Shown: positions 20,536 to 30,059 of the stretch, piece after piece
Position numbering within the stretch: the stretch's first letter is position 1
How the letters are laid out: every line of letters starts with the position of its first letter
NCBI GenBank assembly: GCA_022925895.1
Contig: JAKSYS010000690.1
Location: 1-32,958 of the forward strand
Length of the DNA stretch: 32,958 nucleotides
Direction of reading: 5' to 3'
Origin: Fragilaria crotonensis
Taxonomy: Eukaryota; Bacillariophyta; Fragilariophyceae; Fragilariales; Fragilariaceae
Notes under the pieces: generated by a model
Database searches by the model: none
What the model was told of the DNA's origin: nothing
What the model saw: only the letters and a program-made list of their open reading frames with translations
Made by a program: the position numbers and the translations under genes

Positions 20536-23439
20536 TCAAAAGTAATCAATCATCTCCACGGCGTCGATTGAGGGGTCGGTGATCATGAGAGGAACCCATA
20601 TACCAGCGTCAGTATGAGCGGCATGAGGCTGCTCGTCACGAAATTCTTCGTTTTTTCCAGCATATTTCGTAATGCTATCGTCAAGCCGGTAGCGGCGAAG
20701 CCATGGCATCAGGGCCATGACAAAGATCAAGCGCCATTGACCTCCGGCACGGTTAGCAAAGTGCACGCCGTACTTTAACTTGAGCAAATAAATCACTCCC
20801 AGACGTTCCATGTAAGGGTGACGATGGGCATCATGAAGGAGCAAACCCTTTCGGAACTGCACTGGGTAGCCGTCTACAATTAAGGGTCCAATCATGCCAA
20901 CACCTGGGGCAAAGAGAGGTGTATCAAGTCGCCCAATATAAAAGGAAGTTACCAAGAGAAGCTTCATCGTCCGGAAAAACATGGTTCCCAACGTTAGCCC
21001 AAGCGACCAGCATTCTTAAGCGAAGTGTAAGTGTTGCATTCACAAATGAGTCTCGTATCGGTAAGGAGGAGAAACGTACCTAGGGCGAGCATCAGGACAT
21101 TGCCTCCAATCGGATTCTTACGAAAGAATCCCACAAAGATAAACTTGCGCACGAATGTTAGAAGGAGTATCTTGAAGAATAGAGTCAAGAGGATTGCAAT
21201 GATGGTTGCAAGCCACTTTATCACCAATGACCGTGTGACGCTCCAAACCAAAAGAAAAGTTATACTACCAACCATAATCAAAACGGACAAAGAAGTGTAA
21301 AGGGTTCCCCAGAAGGTTGAACCAAGCAGGATCGTGGTAACATCAGGTGCAAAGCGATATGTGGGAAAAAAACGGCAACGAAGGCTTCCGATGTTACCGC
21401 AGCGAAACTGCTGGATCGTGCTGACACTGGAAGGAATCAAACAAGCGAGTGAAGCTGCAGCAAGAAGGCAGTAACACAACCGAGACCGATTGAAAATCGA
21501 ACTTCAGTCTCGGTTGAAACCAATATTGAAGAGGAGCAGGTGATGCCGATGGCGATGCCCTTGTTGTGGGAGGCGGCGCATCAGAAATGGTTATAGTGCT
21601 GTACTCGGATTGGATGGCAAGGTCGAGGCTCGCGTATATGATAATGAAGAGAATGACAACAAACCATTGGGATACATTCATCGCGTAGAGACCGGCGTGG
21701 ATAAAAACGCCATCCTCCTTGAACAGGGAACCGTTCCACATCCTTCGAAATGTATACAATATGCCTCCAACACGTTCGCGGTGATCAGCAGTCGCATGGA
21801 AGCTCATCATGGCTTTCGCATTGGCGCTCTTGAAGGAAGAAGCTTTCAACTTGACCCTGGCACTCTCGGCTTTACGAAGGATACTCCCATCGTGCTGAGC
21901 GAAAGCATGGTCGACCATGTTCTTGATTTTGTACGCAGCAGCTTGCTTTGTGCAACACTCAGATTTCGCCATTTCACATGTCAGCCAGAAGTTCGCGAAA
22001 GGAAGGTTCTTCCAAGTTGACCGTGGAATGAGGACGTAGAGAAGAGACTTTATCTGAAAAAGAAGGAGGACACAACCCAGTGCAAGCGCAAAGCCGTACC
22101 CGAATTGCCCTTCAGCAGACGAAGACTTGTTGGTGTTGATTAGAAAGAATTTGACTTCAAAGATGTACGACAACATGCTGGAGAACATGATCGTTACAAT
22201 TCCTAGCATAACTCCGACAAAGCTGGGAAGATTGTGCTGGAGGTGAATGGAGTTTCCAGCTGTTGACAATATGACGAAGATCGTTCCCAAAATAATGAGC
22301 TGTACCATAAGCATCAACCAGGCAACGATCGACTGGCCAACGCGACATCCAAACTCGGACATGAACGATGTCGTCGGACAATCCTGTCTGTGAAGCGCAA
22401 TAACGCATCGTATTGTGAGAGAGAGAGCGATGGTGACAACCCAAAGTTCTGTACGACGGCGACGATAGACTTACTGTCCAACCGACGTGTCAAAGTCAGA
22501 TGCATATTGGAAAGGGCTACAACAACGAACACCCAGAGCAAGACATTGAAAGTTTTGGACCTGTAATTCTCGGCGACAGTATCAATCGTTGGTAAAGTGA
22601 AGATCCGACGAATCTTGTCAGGGCATCGTCGAAGTTCGACTTGGCCAGTTCTTCATCGGGATCGTTGTCTTCCAAGTTTGCATCCAGAGACGTTCCGTCG
22701 AGAACGTCATCGTAATAAGTGGTTTCTCTAGTTTCCCATTCTGGATCGTATTGCTGAATGTCGGCGGTTGTGGCATTTACCAATTTTTTGTAATCAAACA
22801 TTGTGGAACCATTTTCTGTACCCCAGCTGCTTTGAGCATCTCGTCAACCACCGCTGAAGACACATCCTCCTCACCGTAGGTCTTCATGATGTTCAGCATC
22901 ATAGTTCGGTCTAAACGTACCGGGTCAGAGGATCCAGTGACATCCAAGGTGATCATCTTGAGAACTTTGTCGAAAAAATTTCGCAATCATGCTCGGCTCC
23001 AGTCTTGCGAAGGTGTGGTATGAGCAAAATGCTGGCAAGCTCCACGAGATCAAAGACTGCGTCAGGTGATTCGTCAATGTTGCCGGCCAAACCGGGCATT
23101 AGATTTCTTTCGACATATGTCAAGTCTGCCTTGATGCCATGTCGAGAAAGCAGAAAATTGACAACGTCTTCGGCTGCAAATGCAAGGGTTCACTGAGTAA
23201 GATCAAGATAAATACCAGTCTTGTGGTTTCTGACAAGGCTAATGGCCAGTGCTACTGGTGCAATCAGAGATTTATATGACTTCTCACTGTACTCAGCACC
23301 AGTAACGAACACCTACCCACCACGTACCTGTTATCGATGCGTCCTGTCTGAGCATCGGGCTAGACTGATGCAAGGCTGAGATGTACTCGAGTTCCTTGCA
23401 ATCGGCGTGTGCGCCAACCGGCTTCTCAAATTCAATCAT
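20536..23439 (-). pseudogene. Decayed tandem copy of the STRA6-like membrane protein gene
   Basis: Exon order and splice sites match the intact copy: exon 1 23439-23328, intron 23327-23174 with the same GTACGT donor and TTTGCAG acceptor, then exon 2 from 23173. Protein identity is high throughout, including the VDLVE-type acidic loop, the TM segments and the C-terminal STRA6-like block, ending ...MIDYF and TGA. Compared with the intact copy there are single-base deletions near 22972, 22806 and 22620, further indels near 22540 and in 21430-21500, and a TAA stop near 21016 (GCT TAA where the other copy has GCG AAA). The reading frame cannot give a full-length product. It may still yield truncated proteins or act as a source of antisense or gene-conversion events. 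Because the neighbouring copy is clean, decay is more likely than poor sequence. Confidence 0.85.
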
Positions 23440-23876
23440 GATCAGGCTGTCCACGGCGCAGAGTGTAGGGGGCGCAGTCCAGAGACCAGAGGGTTTCCAC
23501 TAGTAGTTCTGTCAACGACGAGCAAAAAGTGGACAAGCGATTTTACTTTTGCTCTGGCAAACTTACTATTCAGCAGCTCGGCTTCACTCTGAATGTTGGG
23601 GTAATCGTTAATGTAAGTTGCTGAGCACCGAACAATGATGACCTTGCCTCTGTTTGTTTATTGAAGAAGCACATTATGTTCACTTAGTTGCGATCATGGA
23701 ACAACGCGGTGCACGGGCATCTCGACTCAAAGTTAATGCGGTTTTCAGTCCTTGCGACTCCAAGCAATCGCGGTGTGAGTGCTTGATAACGCGAATTTTA
23801 TGAGCCAGTTTCTGAACGCGGATCACGACTCGAAATAGACGCTACTCCAGTACCCAGTACTACATGGTACCTGGAA
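23440..23876. other. Upstream flank of the second STRA6-like copy
   Basis: Homologous with 19625-19960 up to about 23740, so the duplication includes the putative promoter. After that the sequence is unique. ACTCCAGTAC at 23844-23853 is another copy of the recurrent 10-bp core. No gene is seen. Confidence 0.5.
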
Positions 23877-25159
23877 CTTAGGCGGTGTGTATACAGCAAA
23901 AAAAATACAAACTTGGATCCAAGTTTCCAAGTTCCCAACGGAATCTTAGGAATGAATTTGAATGTTAAATTTCGTCCTGGTCCACTGGCATGTATACAGC
24001 ACAATTGAAAACTTTGAATCCAAGTCGGAAACTCCCAAGTTTTCTTTTGAAGAAGACGAACGTGAGTAGCATTCTACTACCAGTAGACAAATGTTTTTGA
24101 GTGAAGATTCGTAAGGCGTCACGCATCATGCATCATGCACATACTGCATACTCCATGCAGGACCATGGACTTGTTACTAACTCTCTATCACTACATCATG
24201 ACTGCGACCGACAGCAGTCAAGCAATCTTCAACCGATATGCCTGAGTCTCATCAAGGAGGCAAAATGAAAAATAGCGGAATGAGTGCGAACAAAATGAGA
24301 GTGCAAGGAGAGCAACAGGAACAAGGAGAGCAGACGAAAACGAGAGCGAGAGCACCAGCAAACGCAACGAGAGCAACGACGAGCGAGAGCAGGAAACGAC
24401 GAAGCGAGTGGAACAACGACAGCAAGAATGAGTGTGATAGTGCAAGACTGCGAAAGCGAAATGAGAGCAAGTTCAAGAGCATGAACGAGAGCACAAACGT
24501 AAGCACAAACGAGAGCAAACAAATTGTAGAGCAAGAGCGAGAACGAGCGCAGCGATCAAGAATGAGTGCAAGGCAAGAGCAGCAACGAGCAAGAGCAAAC
24601 AAATGAGAGCGAGAGCAGCAAACGGAGCGAGTGTGAGTGGAAGGGCAGGAACGAGAAGAACAAACGACAGCAAATAAAAGCAAACGAGAGCTCGAAACAA
24701 GAGGAATGAGAGCTGGATTAAAAGCAAGTGCAAGAATGAAAATGGAAATGCGATGCTTGAAGCAATGGCTTGCACTACTATCTTAGACTAAACAGCTAAA
24801 ATAGGACTAGGGGGATCATTAAGTGGCTGATGAGCACCCTCTGGTGTAGCCTTATTGCTCATCATTAAAGTGGTGCACAACAATGATGAACGATGAGTGC
24901 ACTCCATTTTTAGTGCATCGTAGCAAGGGAAACGCGCGCAAATTGAGCGCATGCGAAACTTGGATAACCAAACTTGGCTAAAAAAATGTGGGCAACTTGG
25001 ATCTCCAAGTGGATCAAAGTTGAGTCTTACTAACTCGGAAATCCAAGTTAAGTCACGAATTAGGGAATCTATTTTGGTTTTTGGAAGTGAGATTCCGTTG
25101 GAAACTTGGAAACTTGGATCCAAGTTCGGAAAATTTTTGCTGTATACACACCACCTTAG
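23877..25159. mobile_element. Non-autonomous TIR element, about 1.28 kb
   Basis: The ends, 23877-23947 and 25090-25159, are inverted repeats about 70 bp long and roughly 87% identical. Both contain GGTGTGTATACAGCAAAAA and ACTTGGATCCAAGTTTCC. A second, weaker copy of the terminal sequence (ATGTATACAGCAC...GAATCCAAGT) lies at about 23991-24025. There is no transposase inside; the middle is a purine-rich minisatellite and AACTTGGAT-rich subterminal repeats near 24955-25060. A target-site duplication is not clear (GTACC occurs on both sides but not at matching distances). The superfamily is not recognised. Confidence 0.8.
24250..24770 (+). repeat. Degenerate GAGCAA/GAGCGA purine-rich minisatellite
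   Basis: About 500 bp built from GAGCRA, GAACRA and AAACGAGAGC-type units with strong purine bias on the plus strand. The frames that cross it are low-complexity (E/R/Q/S/N on plus, L/S/F/C on minus) and are by-products of the repeat. It forms the interior of the TIR element. Confidence 0.75.
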
Positions 25160-25439
25160 AGTACCAGACAGATAGAACTAGTAAACCCCGATACCGGGCT
25201 GATGTGATTTGGATCTCATTGGGACATCGACCCGTCAGGACTTCCTGGTGTTGAATCCACCAACAATTGCTCAGAGTCTGTGTGCGGTACAATACGGGGA
25301 ACGAAGTTTATTCCAAGCTCTGGGCCTCGGAAGCTTTTATCTTAGAGCAGGTCTTATCATGGGGTTAAGTGAGTCCCGAATCTGAAAAAAATCAAAAAGC
25401 AAGTCTTATGGGAGGGTATAAGTCATTTTTAGGGCGATC
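25160..25439. other. Spacer between TIR element and Harbinger element
   Basis: About 280 bp with no recognisable frame or repeat. It may belong to the left part of the Harbinger element, whose exact end I cannot fix. Confidence 0.4.
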
Positions 25440-25625
25440 CTTACGACAAACAAAACTTGCATACAAAAACAGAACTTGCAGCCAATTTTGTTAATTACAG
25501 TCCTTGAACAAAACTTGTCCCACAAAACTTGCAGCATGTTTTGGGAAACCGGGTTTCATGGTCTATTATCAAAAATTTGCAGCAAGTTTTGTTCGCCTCC
25601 GGGTTAACAAAACTTGCAGTGCAAC
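25440..25625. repeat. Subterminal CAAAACTTGCAGC repeats, both orientations
   Basis: The motif ACAAAACTTGCAGC or a close variant occurs at about 25446, 25470, 25508, 25523 and 25607, and inverted as GCAGCAAGTTTTGTT at about 25578. The piece AAAATTTGC-A-GCAAGTTTT is nearly palindromic. Clusters like this just upstream of a transposase usually serve as its binding sites. I do not find a matching right-hand cluster before 28165. Confidence 0.7.
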
Positions 25626-25772
25626 TTTGAAGTTTTCAAGATCGTGACACAAACAATCCACTGCTGTCGTGTTGCTATTGATGTCAACAAGGGCAGGCTG
25701 AATTCTTCATCCTCCTCAACAACTCCTCCATTTGTCCAACATTCCTTTATTTCATCTCCCCTTCTCTTAACG

Positions 25773-27502
25773 ATGGGAGCTGTTCAAAGTACTGAAAAAG
25801 ATGACCTTGCAACTCAAGCTGCTAAAGTCATTAAAAGCATCTATGGCGGGGGTGGCAACGACTCACGTCCAATCAAAGAATGCTTGTGCTACAATGATGA
25901 CCGCACATTGAATCAACTTCTGTATCAAGAATATCAGCAAAGAGAAGAAGATGAGGAGGATGCAAGGAGGAAACTTCAATTCATGTACCTGCAGTTTGCA
26001 CTTGAGCAACAGATGAGGCGAAGGCACGAATGAAGAATTCACTAGAGCCACCTACCAAACGAGCGAGAATGCAACACCCAAAATTTTGCACTGACCCAAC
26101 AACTGGAAATCCTCGCTCTGTCACGCCAAAACTTAGTCTATGGTGGATACTCTACATGCAAGATCCACAGCCTGATAATCCTCAATGGGCCAAGACCTTT
26201 AGGAAGCAATTTTGATTGCCGTACAACTCTTTCCTTCATCTACTGCAAATGGTTGAAAATGAAAGGGCTGTTTCGGGCGGTATGTTTCACAGATGGAGAG
26301 TTGATGGCACATGCAAGAACAGAAAAGTAAGTCCTATCGAACTATTAGTATTGGGTAGCTTACGTTACCTTGGTCGAGGGTGGACGTTTGATGATCTGGT
26401 GGAGAGTCGACTTTATTGACAAGGAGGTGTACCGCGTTTTCTTTCACAAATTCGTGGAGTTCGGCGCCAGAAGCTGTATCCCCTATATGACAACCCTTCT
26501 ACGTTAGAGGAATTACGAGACTGCGAACGTGAGTACAGAAATGCAGGCTTTCCTGGTTGCATCGGCAGCACGGATGCAACACACATACCTCTTGAGAAGA
26601 TGTCATTTGGATTAAGGCAAGCGCATCTTGGGTACAAGATGCCTTGCACCACTCGGATGTACAATTTGACGGTCAATCACCGTCGCAAGATATTGCACAC
26701 CACGACAGGCCATCCTGGAAGGTGGAATGATAAAACTCTCGTACGATATGATGGCTTCATGCATCAACTCCGAGATGGTGAGTTTGATTCCACGATGTCG
26801 TTTGTTTTGTCGAACAAAAGTGGAAGCGATGTCACAATCAAGGGTGCATATGTAATTGTCCACAATGGCTACCTGAAATGGCCTACAACTGTGCCTCCAT
26901 TGAAGCATTCTATGAATCGCAGTGAGATTCGATTCTCCCAATGGCTCGAATCCTTGCGAAAGGATGTTGAGTGTGCGTTTGGAATATTGAAAGGACGATG
27001 GCGAGTTCTCAAGACAGGAATTAGGATGCACAACAGCGAAGTTGCAGATAATATCTGGCTGACGTGTTGTGCTCTGCACAACCTTCTGTTGTATGTTGAT
27101 GGCCTGAGCGACGGTTGGAGAAATGGTGTTCCGTCCCACTGGGAGTTAGAGAGCGGAGAATTCGATGAAAGCGAGGTTCCCGATGCTATTCGGAGGTTGG
27201 TTGACCCGTCCGGAGCAAATTCACGTGCAATCCGTACCTACGATGGTACCACAATTGGATATAAGAACGACGCAGGACATAATGACAAATACAACAGTGC
27301 TGATGACGTTGCTGAAAGTTGTTCTCCGAGCACAACTTTTAGGAATGGAATGGCAGTGAAGGATTTGTCATTGACTTGTTTCCGTTCAATGCTTATTGAA
27401 CATTTCGACACTAAATTCCACGAAAATGATATGACGCGACTTGCCAAGAAACCACGACAAGTTCCCACCAGCACTATTCCTAATGGACATAAATTCATCT
27501 AA
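25773..27502 (+). pseudogene. PIF/Harbinger-type transposase (DDE_Tnp_4), inactivated
   Basis: The first part runs from ATG 25773 (MGAVQSTEKDDLATQ...) to TGA 26031-26033, which overlaps ATG 26030 of the next frame (ATGA). A one-base shift there would fuse the two. The second frame to 27502 has the family layout: helix-turn-helix-like N-terminus (LPYNSFLHLLQMVENE...SPIELLVLGSLRYLGRG), GCIGSTDATHIPLE with the first catalytic Asp (codon 26573-26575), GHPGRWNDKTL, and DVECAFGILKGRWRVL with the catalytic Glu (codon 26969-26971). The position where relatives have the second Asp, in IV-D-NGYLKW, is CAC (His) at 26861-26863. In-frame TGA at 26213-26215 interrupts KQF|LPYNSF. A pair of shifts around 26408 and 26468 creates the apparent stop at 26417-26419. 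The protein would not be active. Confidence 0.85.
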
Positions 27503-27540
27503 CTTCATTAGAGTCTAACCTTCATAAGTAGACAGCTCTA

Positions 27541-28165
27541 TTACCCTTCTCCGTCTGACTCGTATTTTCCGTCACGAATTTGTTGTTGGTTCGTGATACT
27601 TTCGTTTTCAAAGCAGTTGCCGCACCACCAAATCATATCCAGATGCCGCTTCTCTGAGCAACACAAAGTACAGACAAATCGCCGACACCTTCGGCACTTG
27701 TGAATACTTGGGTGGCGGAACATTCAACACAAATGTTTCCTGACGGTTGTTCTTGGGGCGGATCCTTCAAAACAACATCCAGAGGATATTCGCCATCTCG
27801 ATTATTGATGACGGAGTGTTCTTATCCGGGGTGTTCTTGTCTGGAGTCTTCTTGCTGAGAATGTTATTTTCAACAACGTCATCATCCTCCAGAACGTTCT
27901 CTTCGACCATCACGTGCTGGCCTGTCATCATCATCACCTTGTCTCGACGCTGGATTTCTCTCTCTTGCAAAGTCCTCAGCTCCGTTTCGAGATTTTCGAT
28001 TTCTCGGTCAAGTTCTCACAACGGTGTTCAACTCATCAGCAGCCAAACCCTTCTTCATTCGGAAGAGCTTCTCTGTTGCCCTGTCGCTTTTTCTTGTGAG
28101 TGCAGATATTTTGTCCCGGACAATAGCTACCTGCAAGGCACTTCGTTTCTGCAGTTCTCTCTCGA
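27541..28165 (-). pseudogene. Coiled-coil protein with C-terminal multi-Cys zinc-binding domain, frame-shifted
   Basis: Minus-strand pieces in different frames read as one protein. First is a long charged coiled coil (IERELQKRSALQVAI, RATEKLFRMKKGLAADEL, then ELDREIENLETELRTLQERE), then an acidic linker with TPDK repeats, then Cys pairs: NICVEC, HKCRRCRRFVCTLCC and WWCGNCFENE, ending in a TAA at 27541. Four Cys pairs imply binding of two zinc ions. Joins are needed near 28140, 28015, 27775 and 27720. It converges on the Harbinger transposase with only 38 bp between the stops. It could be that element's accessory DNA-binding protein, or a different transposon's protein tail; I do not recognise the family. 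Its 5' part is cut off by the LINE at about 28165. Confidence 0.55.
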
Positions 28166-28211
28166 TGTATCAACTGCAATGCGAAGGAGTTTCCCGCTGT
28201 CGATTTCAATC

Positions 28212-30059
28212 TCAATTCCTCATAAACAGGGACACTTGCCCAATGCCTTGTTCGACATAGAGATGACGGAAGTTCGCCCCACCCAACTCCAAAGGACCGT
28301 AGATGATCTCGCTCTTGGTATGCCGATTGAAACCGCAACGTGGGACAATGATCGACATCGCTTTCCGTTGTACCTGATCCAGTCGTTGTCGTGTAAGAGA
28401 TGAGCACGCTAACGGATAACCAACACTTGGGAGGTAGCAGGCATAATAAAAAGTCCATGTTTCGAGGCGTGTAAGTGGGCATGTCCACAGGAAGGTCGTA
28501 ATCTTGTCGCTCTTTGATTTGAGTTTTCGAAATTGTTCGGTTTGATTCCCAGCTGGTGCTTTATAGTGCCCTAATGTCTTATGTGCCTCATACGGTGACA
28601 GTAAGGGTAGTTGATGTGTCGTGCCGGTGGATCGATCTATGACACGCAACACTTCTTGGTGAGCAGATTGTTTCGGGGCCAAAAATGGTGCTCCTTGCTG
28701 TGTAAACCACCAATGGAGTACTTGGCACGAGGACTTGGATAATTCCAGTGCACCACCACTCGAGTGGAGTAAGTCATTCCACAATTGTGCATTCTTCTGC
28801 GTGCGTACCAAGATATCCCGAAGCGTCTCATCAGATCCTGGTGCTAAAAAATTGTTCGCCTGCCCATTGCAATCGTCCACAAAAGCTACTAATCCCAAAG
28901 ACGCTGACGTGCATTCATCCGGTGAATAATATACCGCAGGTGTTGCAGCCGTGTCATAGGCATCCATGAGACAACTCGACAGAAAACACCAGATCGCTGG
29001 GGAGTTGGCACTGCCCTGTCCCGTGCCATAGATGGGCTTGCTATCCGAATGTACGTAACCCTTTGGAGCGAGTCCTAATTCTGTACGGACCCTGAACTCC
29101 GCTCTCTCCAAGGTGACTGCATTGGCCTGAGTCACCGGAAGCGGAACGCCGAACTTCCGACTAACAATCATTGCTGCATTTTGAATCATTCGGTCGAAAC
29201 ATGCAAGCGCATCATAATTGATCAAGACCACTGACCGCCGAGTGGCACGAGAGATCTCACACTGGAGTTCCTCGATGAACACTGGATCCGTTGCATTTCG
29301 TCGTGGTCGAGACCCATACTGCCCATCATTTAATGCTGCCAGGGCCTCGGCTTGATACATCTGAATCCTCCACTTAATTCCCAAGGCGAGATTAAAGTCC
29401 GCTTCATAAATGTGAATCACTCGAGTACGATGTAACCGCACGTTATCCGGATCTTTGAAGAGAATTGTATTGGCAATTGTTTGCCAACGTTTATACGAAT
29501 ATCCTCGCTCAAGCGCATAATTCAACAGATTCAAGTGCAAAGTCCGCAGGTCGTTTTGCATCATGTCAAGCTCGTCTCGGTTTCTACGGAACTCTGGGGT
29601 CAATTCATCGTCTGGGAGGTGTGATGAGTATGAATGTCGTGCGATCAAGGCCTTATAGTGTCCGAGGTGTAATCCTGACGGAGACGTGGTGGTGGATTCC
29701 GACCAGACGCGCAATTTACTAATGAAGTCGTCCATTGAGATGGTTGGAAACGAGGGGGACGCTGCCATTTCGTGAACCTGTGTCATGTGCTGCAACAAGA
29801 GTCTCACATTTTTACTCACGTCATCGTCATCGTTCGTCCGGTGTTGATATGTGCCGTCCAAAATCCTCGTACTCGAAGGTCTATCCCCACAAAAGCCTAA
29901 GTCGTCGAGAAGTGGTGCAACAGTGAAGGGCGTTCCCTTGGCTTGTCCGAAATGAGCGGTTTCGTTCCTGTAATAACCGAACAATCTCAGTTGGTACATC
30001 GATCTGTCGCCATTCAGTACACATCTTGGGATTGTCGTCTGGATGCAAGGGAATTTCAA
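28212..30059 (-). CDS. LINE ORF2, reverse transcriptase part
   Basis: This part of the LINE polyprotein makes DNA from the element's RNA at the target nick. In the 615-codon frame, motif A is INYDALACFDR (Asp about 283), motif B is GTGQGSANSP (345-354) and motif C is FVDD (393-396), with FKDPDNVRLHRTRVI and GIKWRIQ upstream, as in non-LTR reverse transcriptases. The C-terminal part runs into LELGGANFRHLYVEQGIGQVS and stops at TGA 28212-28214. Homology then goes on in another frame for about 15 codons. Its first 36 codons overlap the endonuclease frame and are not native; true sequence begins at HFGQAKGTPF (about 29954). A one-base shift, or programmed frameshifting, is needed to join the endonuclease. 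All polymerase residues I can check are intact. Confidence 0.88.
   Translation of the reverse strand: MKFPCIQTTIPRCVLNGDRSMYQLRLFGYYRNETAHFGQAKGTPFTVAPLLDDLGFCGDRPSSTRILDGTYQHRTNDDDDVSKNVRLLLQHMTQVHEMAASPSFPTISMDDFISKLRVWSESTTTSPSGLHLGHYKALIARHSYSSHLPDDELTPEFRRNRDELDMMQNDLRTLHLNLLNYALERGYSYKRWQTIANTILFKDPDNVRLHRTRVIHIYEADFNLALGIKWRIQMYQAEALAALNDGQYGSRPRRNATDPVFIEELQCEISRATRRSVVLINYDALACFDRMIQNAAMIVSRKFGVPLPVTQANAVTLERAEFRVRTELGLAPKGYVHSDSKPIYGTGQGSANSPAIWCFLSSCLMDAYDTAATPAVYYSPDECTSASLGLVAFVDDCNGQANNFLAPGSDETLRDILVRTQKNAQLWNDLLHSSGGALELSKSSCQVLHWWFTQQGAPFLAPKQSAHQEVLRVIDRSTGTTHQLPLLSPYEAHKTLGHYKAPAGNQTEQFRKLKSKSDKITTFLWTCPLTRLETWTFYYACYLPSVGYPLACSSLTRQRLDQVQRKAMSIIVPRCGFNRHTKSEIIYGPLELGGANFRHLYVEQGIGQVSLFMRN

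Noticed and set aside
24238-24606. A 122-codon E/R/Q/N-rich open frame, with long L/S-rich antisense frames
   Set aside because: All arise from the GAGCRA minisatellite; composition follows the repeat, not a protein.
26030-26033. ATGA overlap as a designed two-protein Harbinger arrangement
   Set aside because: Related transposases, as I know them, read through this point in one chain, so a one-base shift is more likely than translational coupling.
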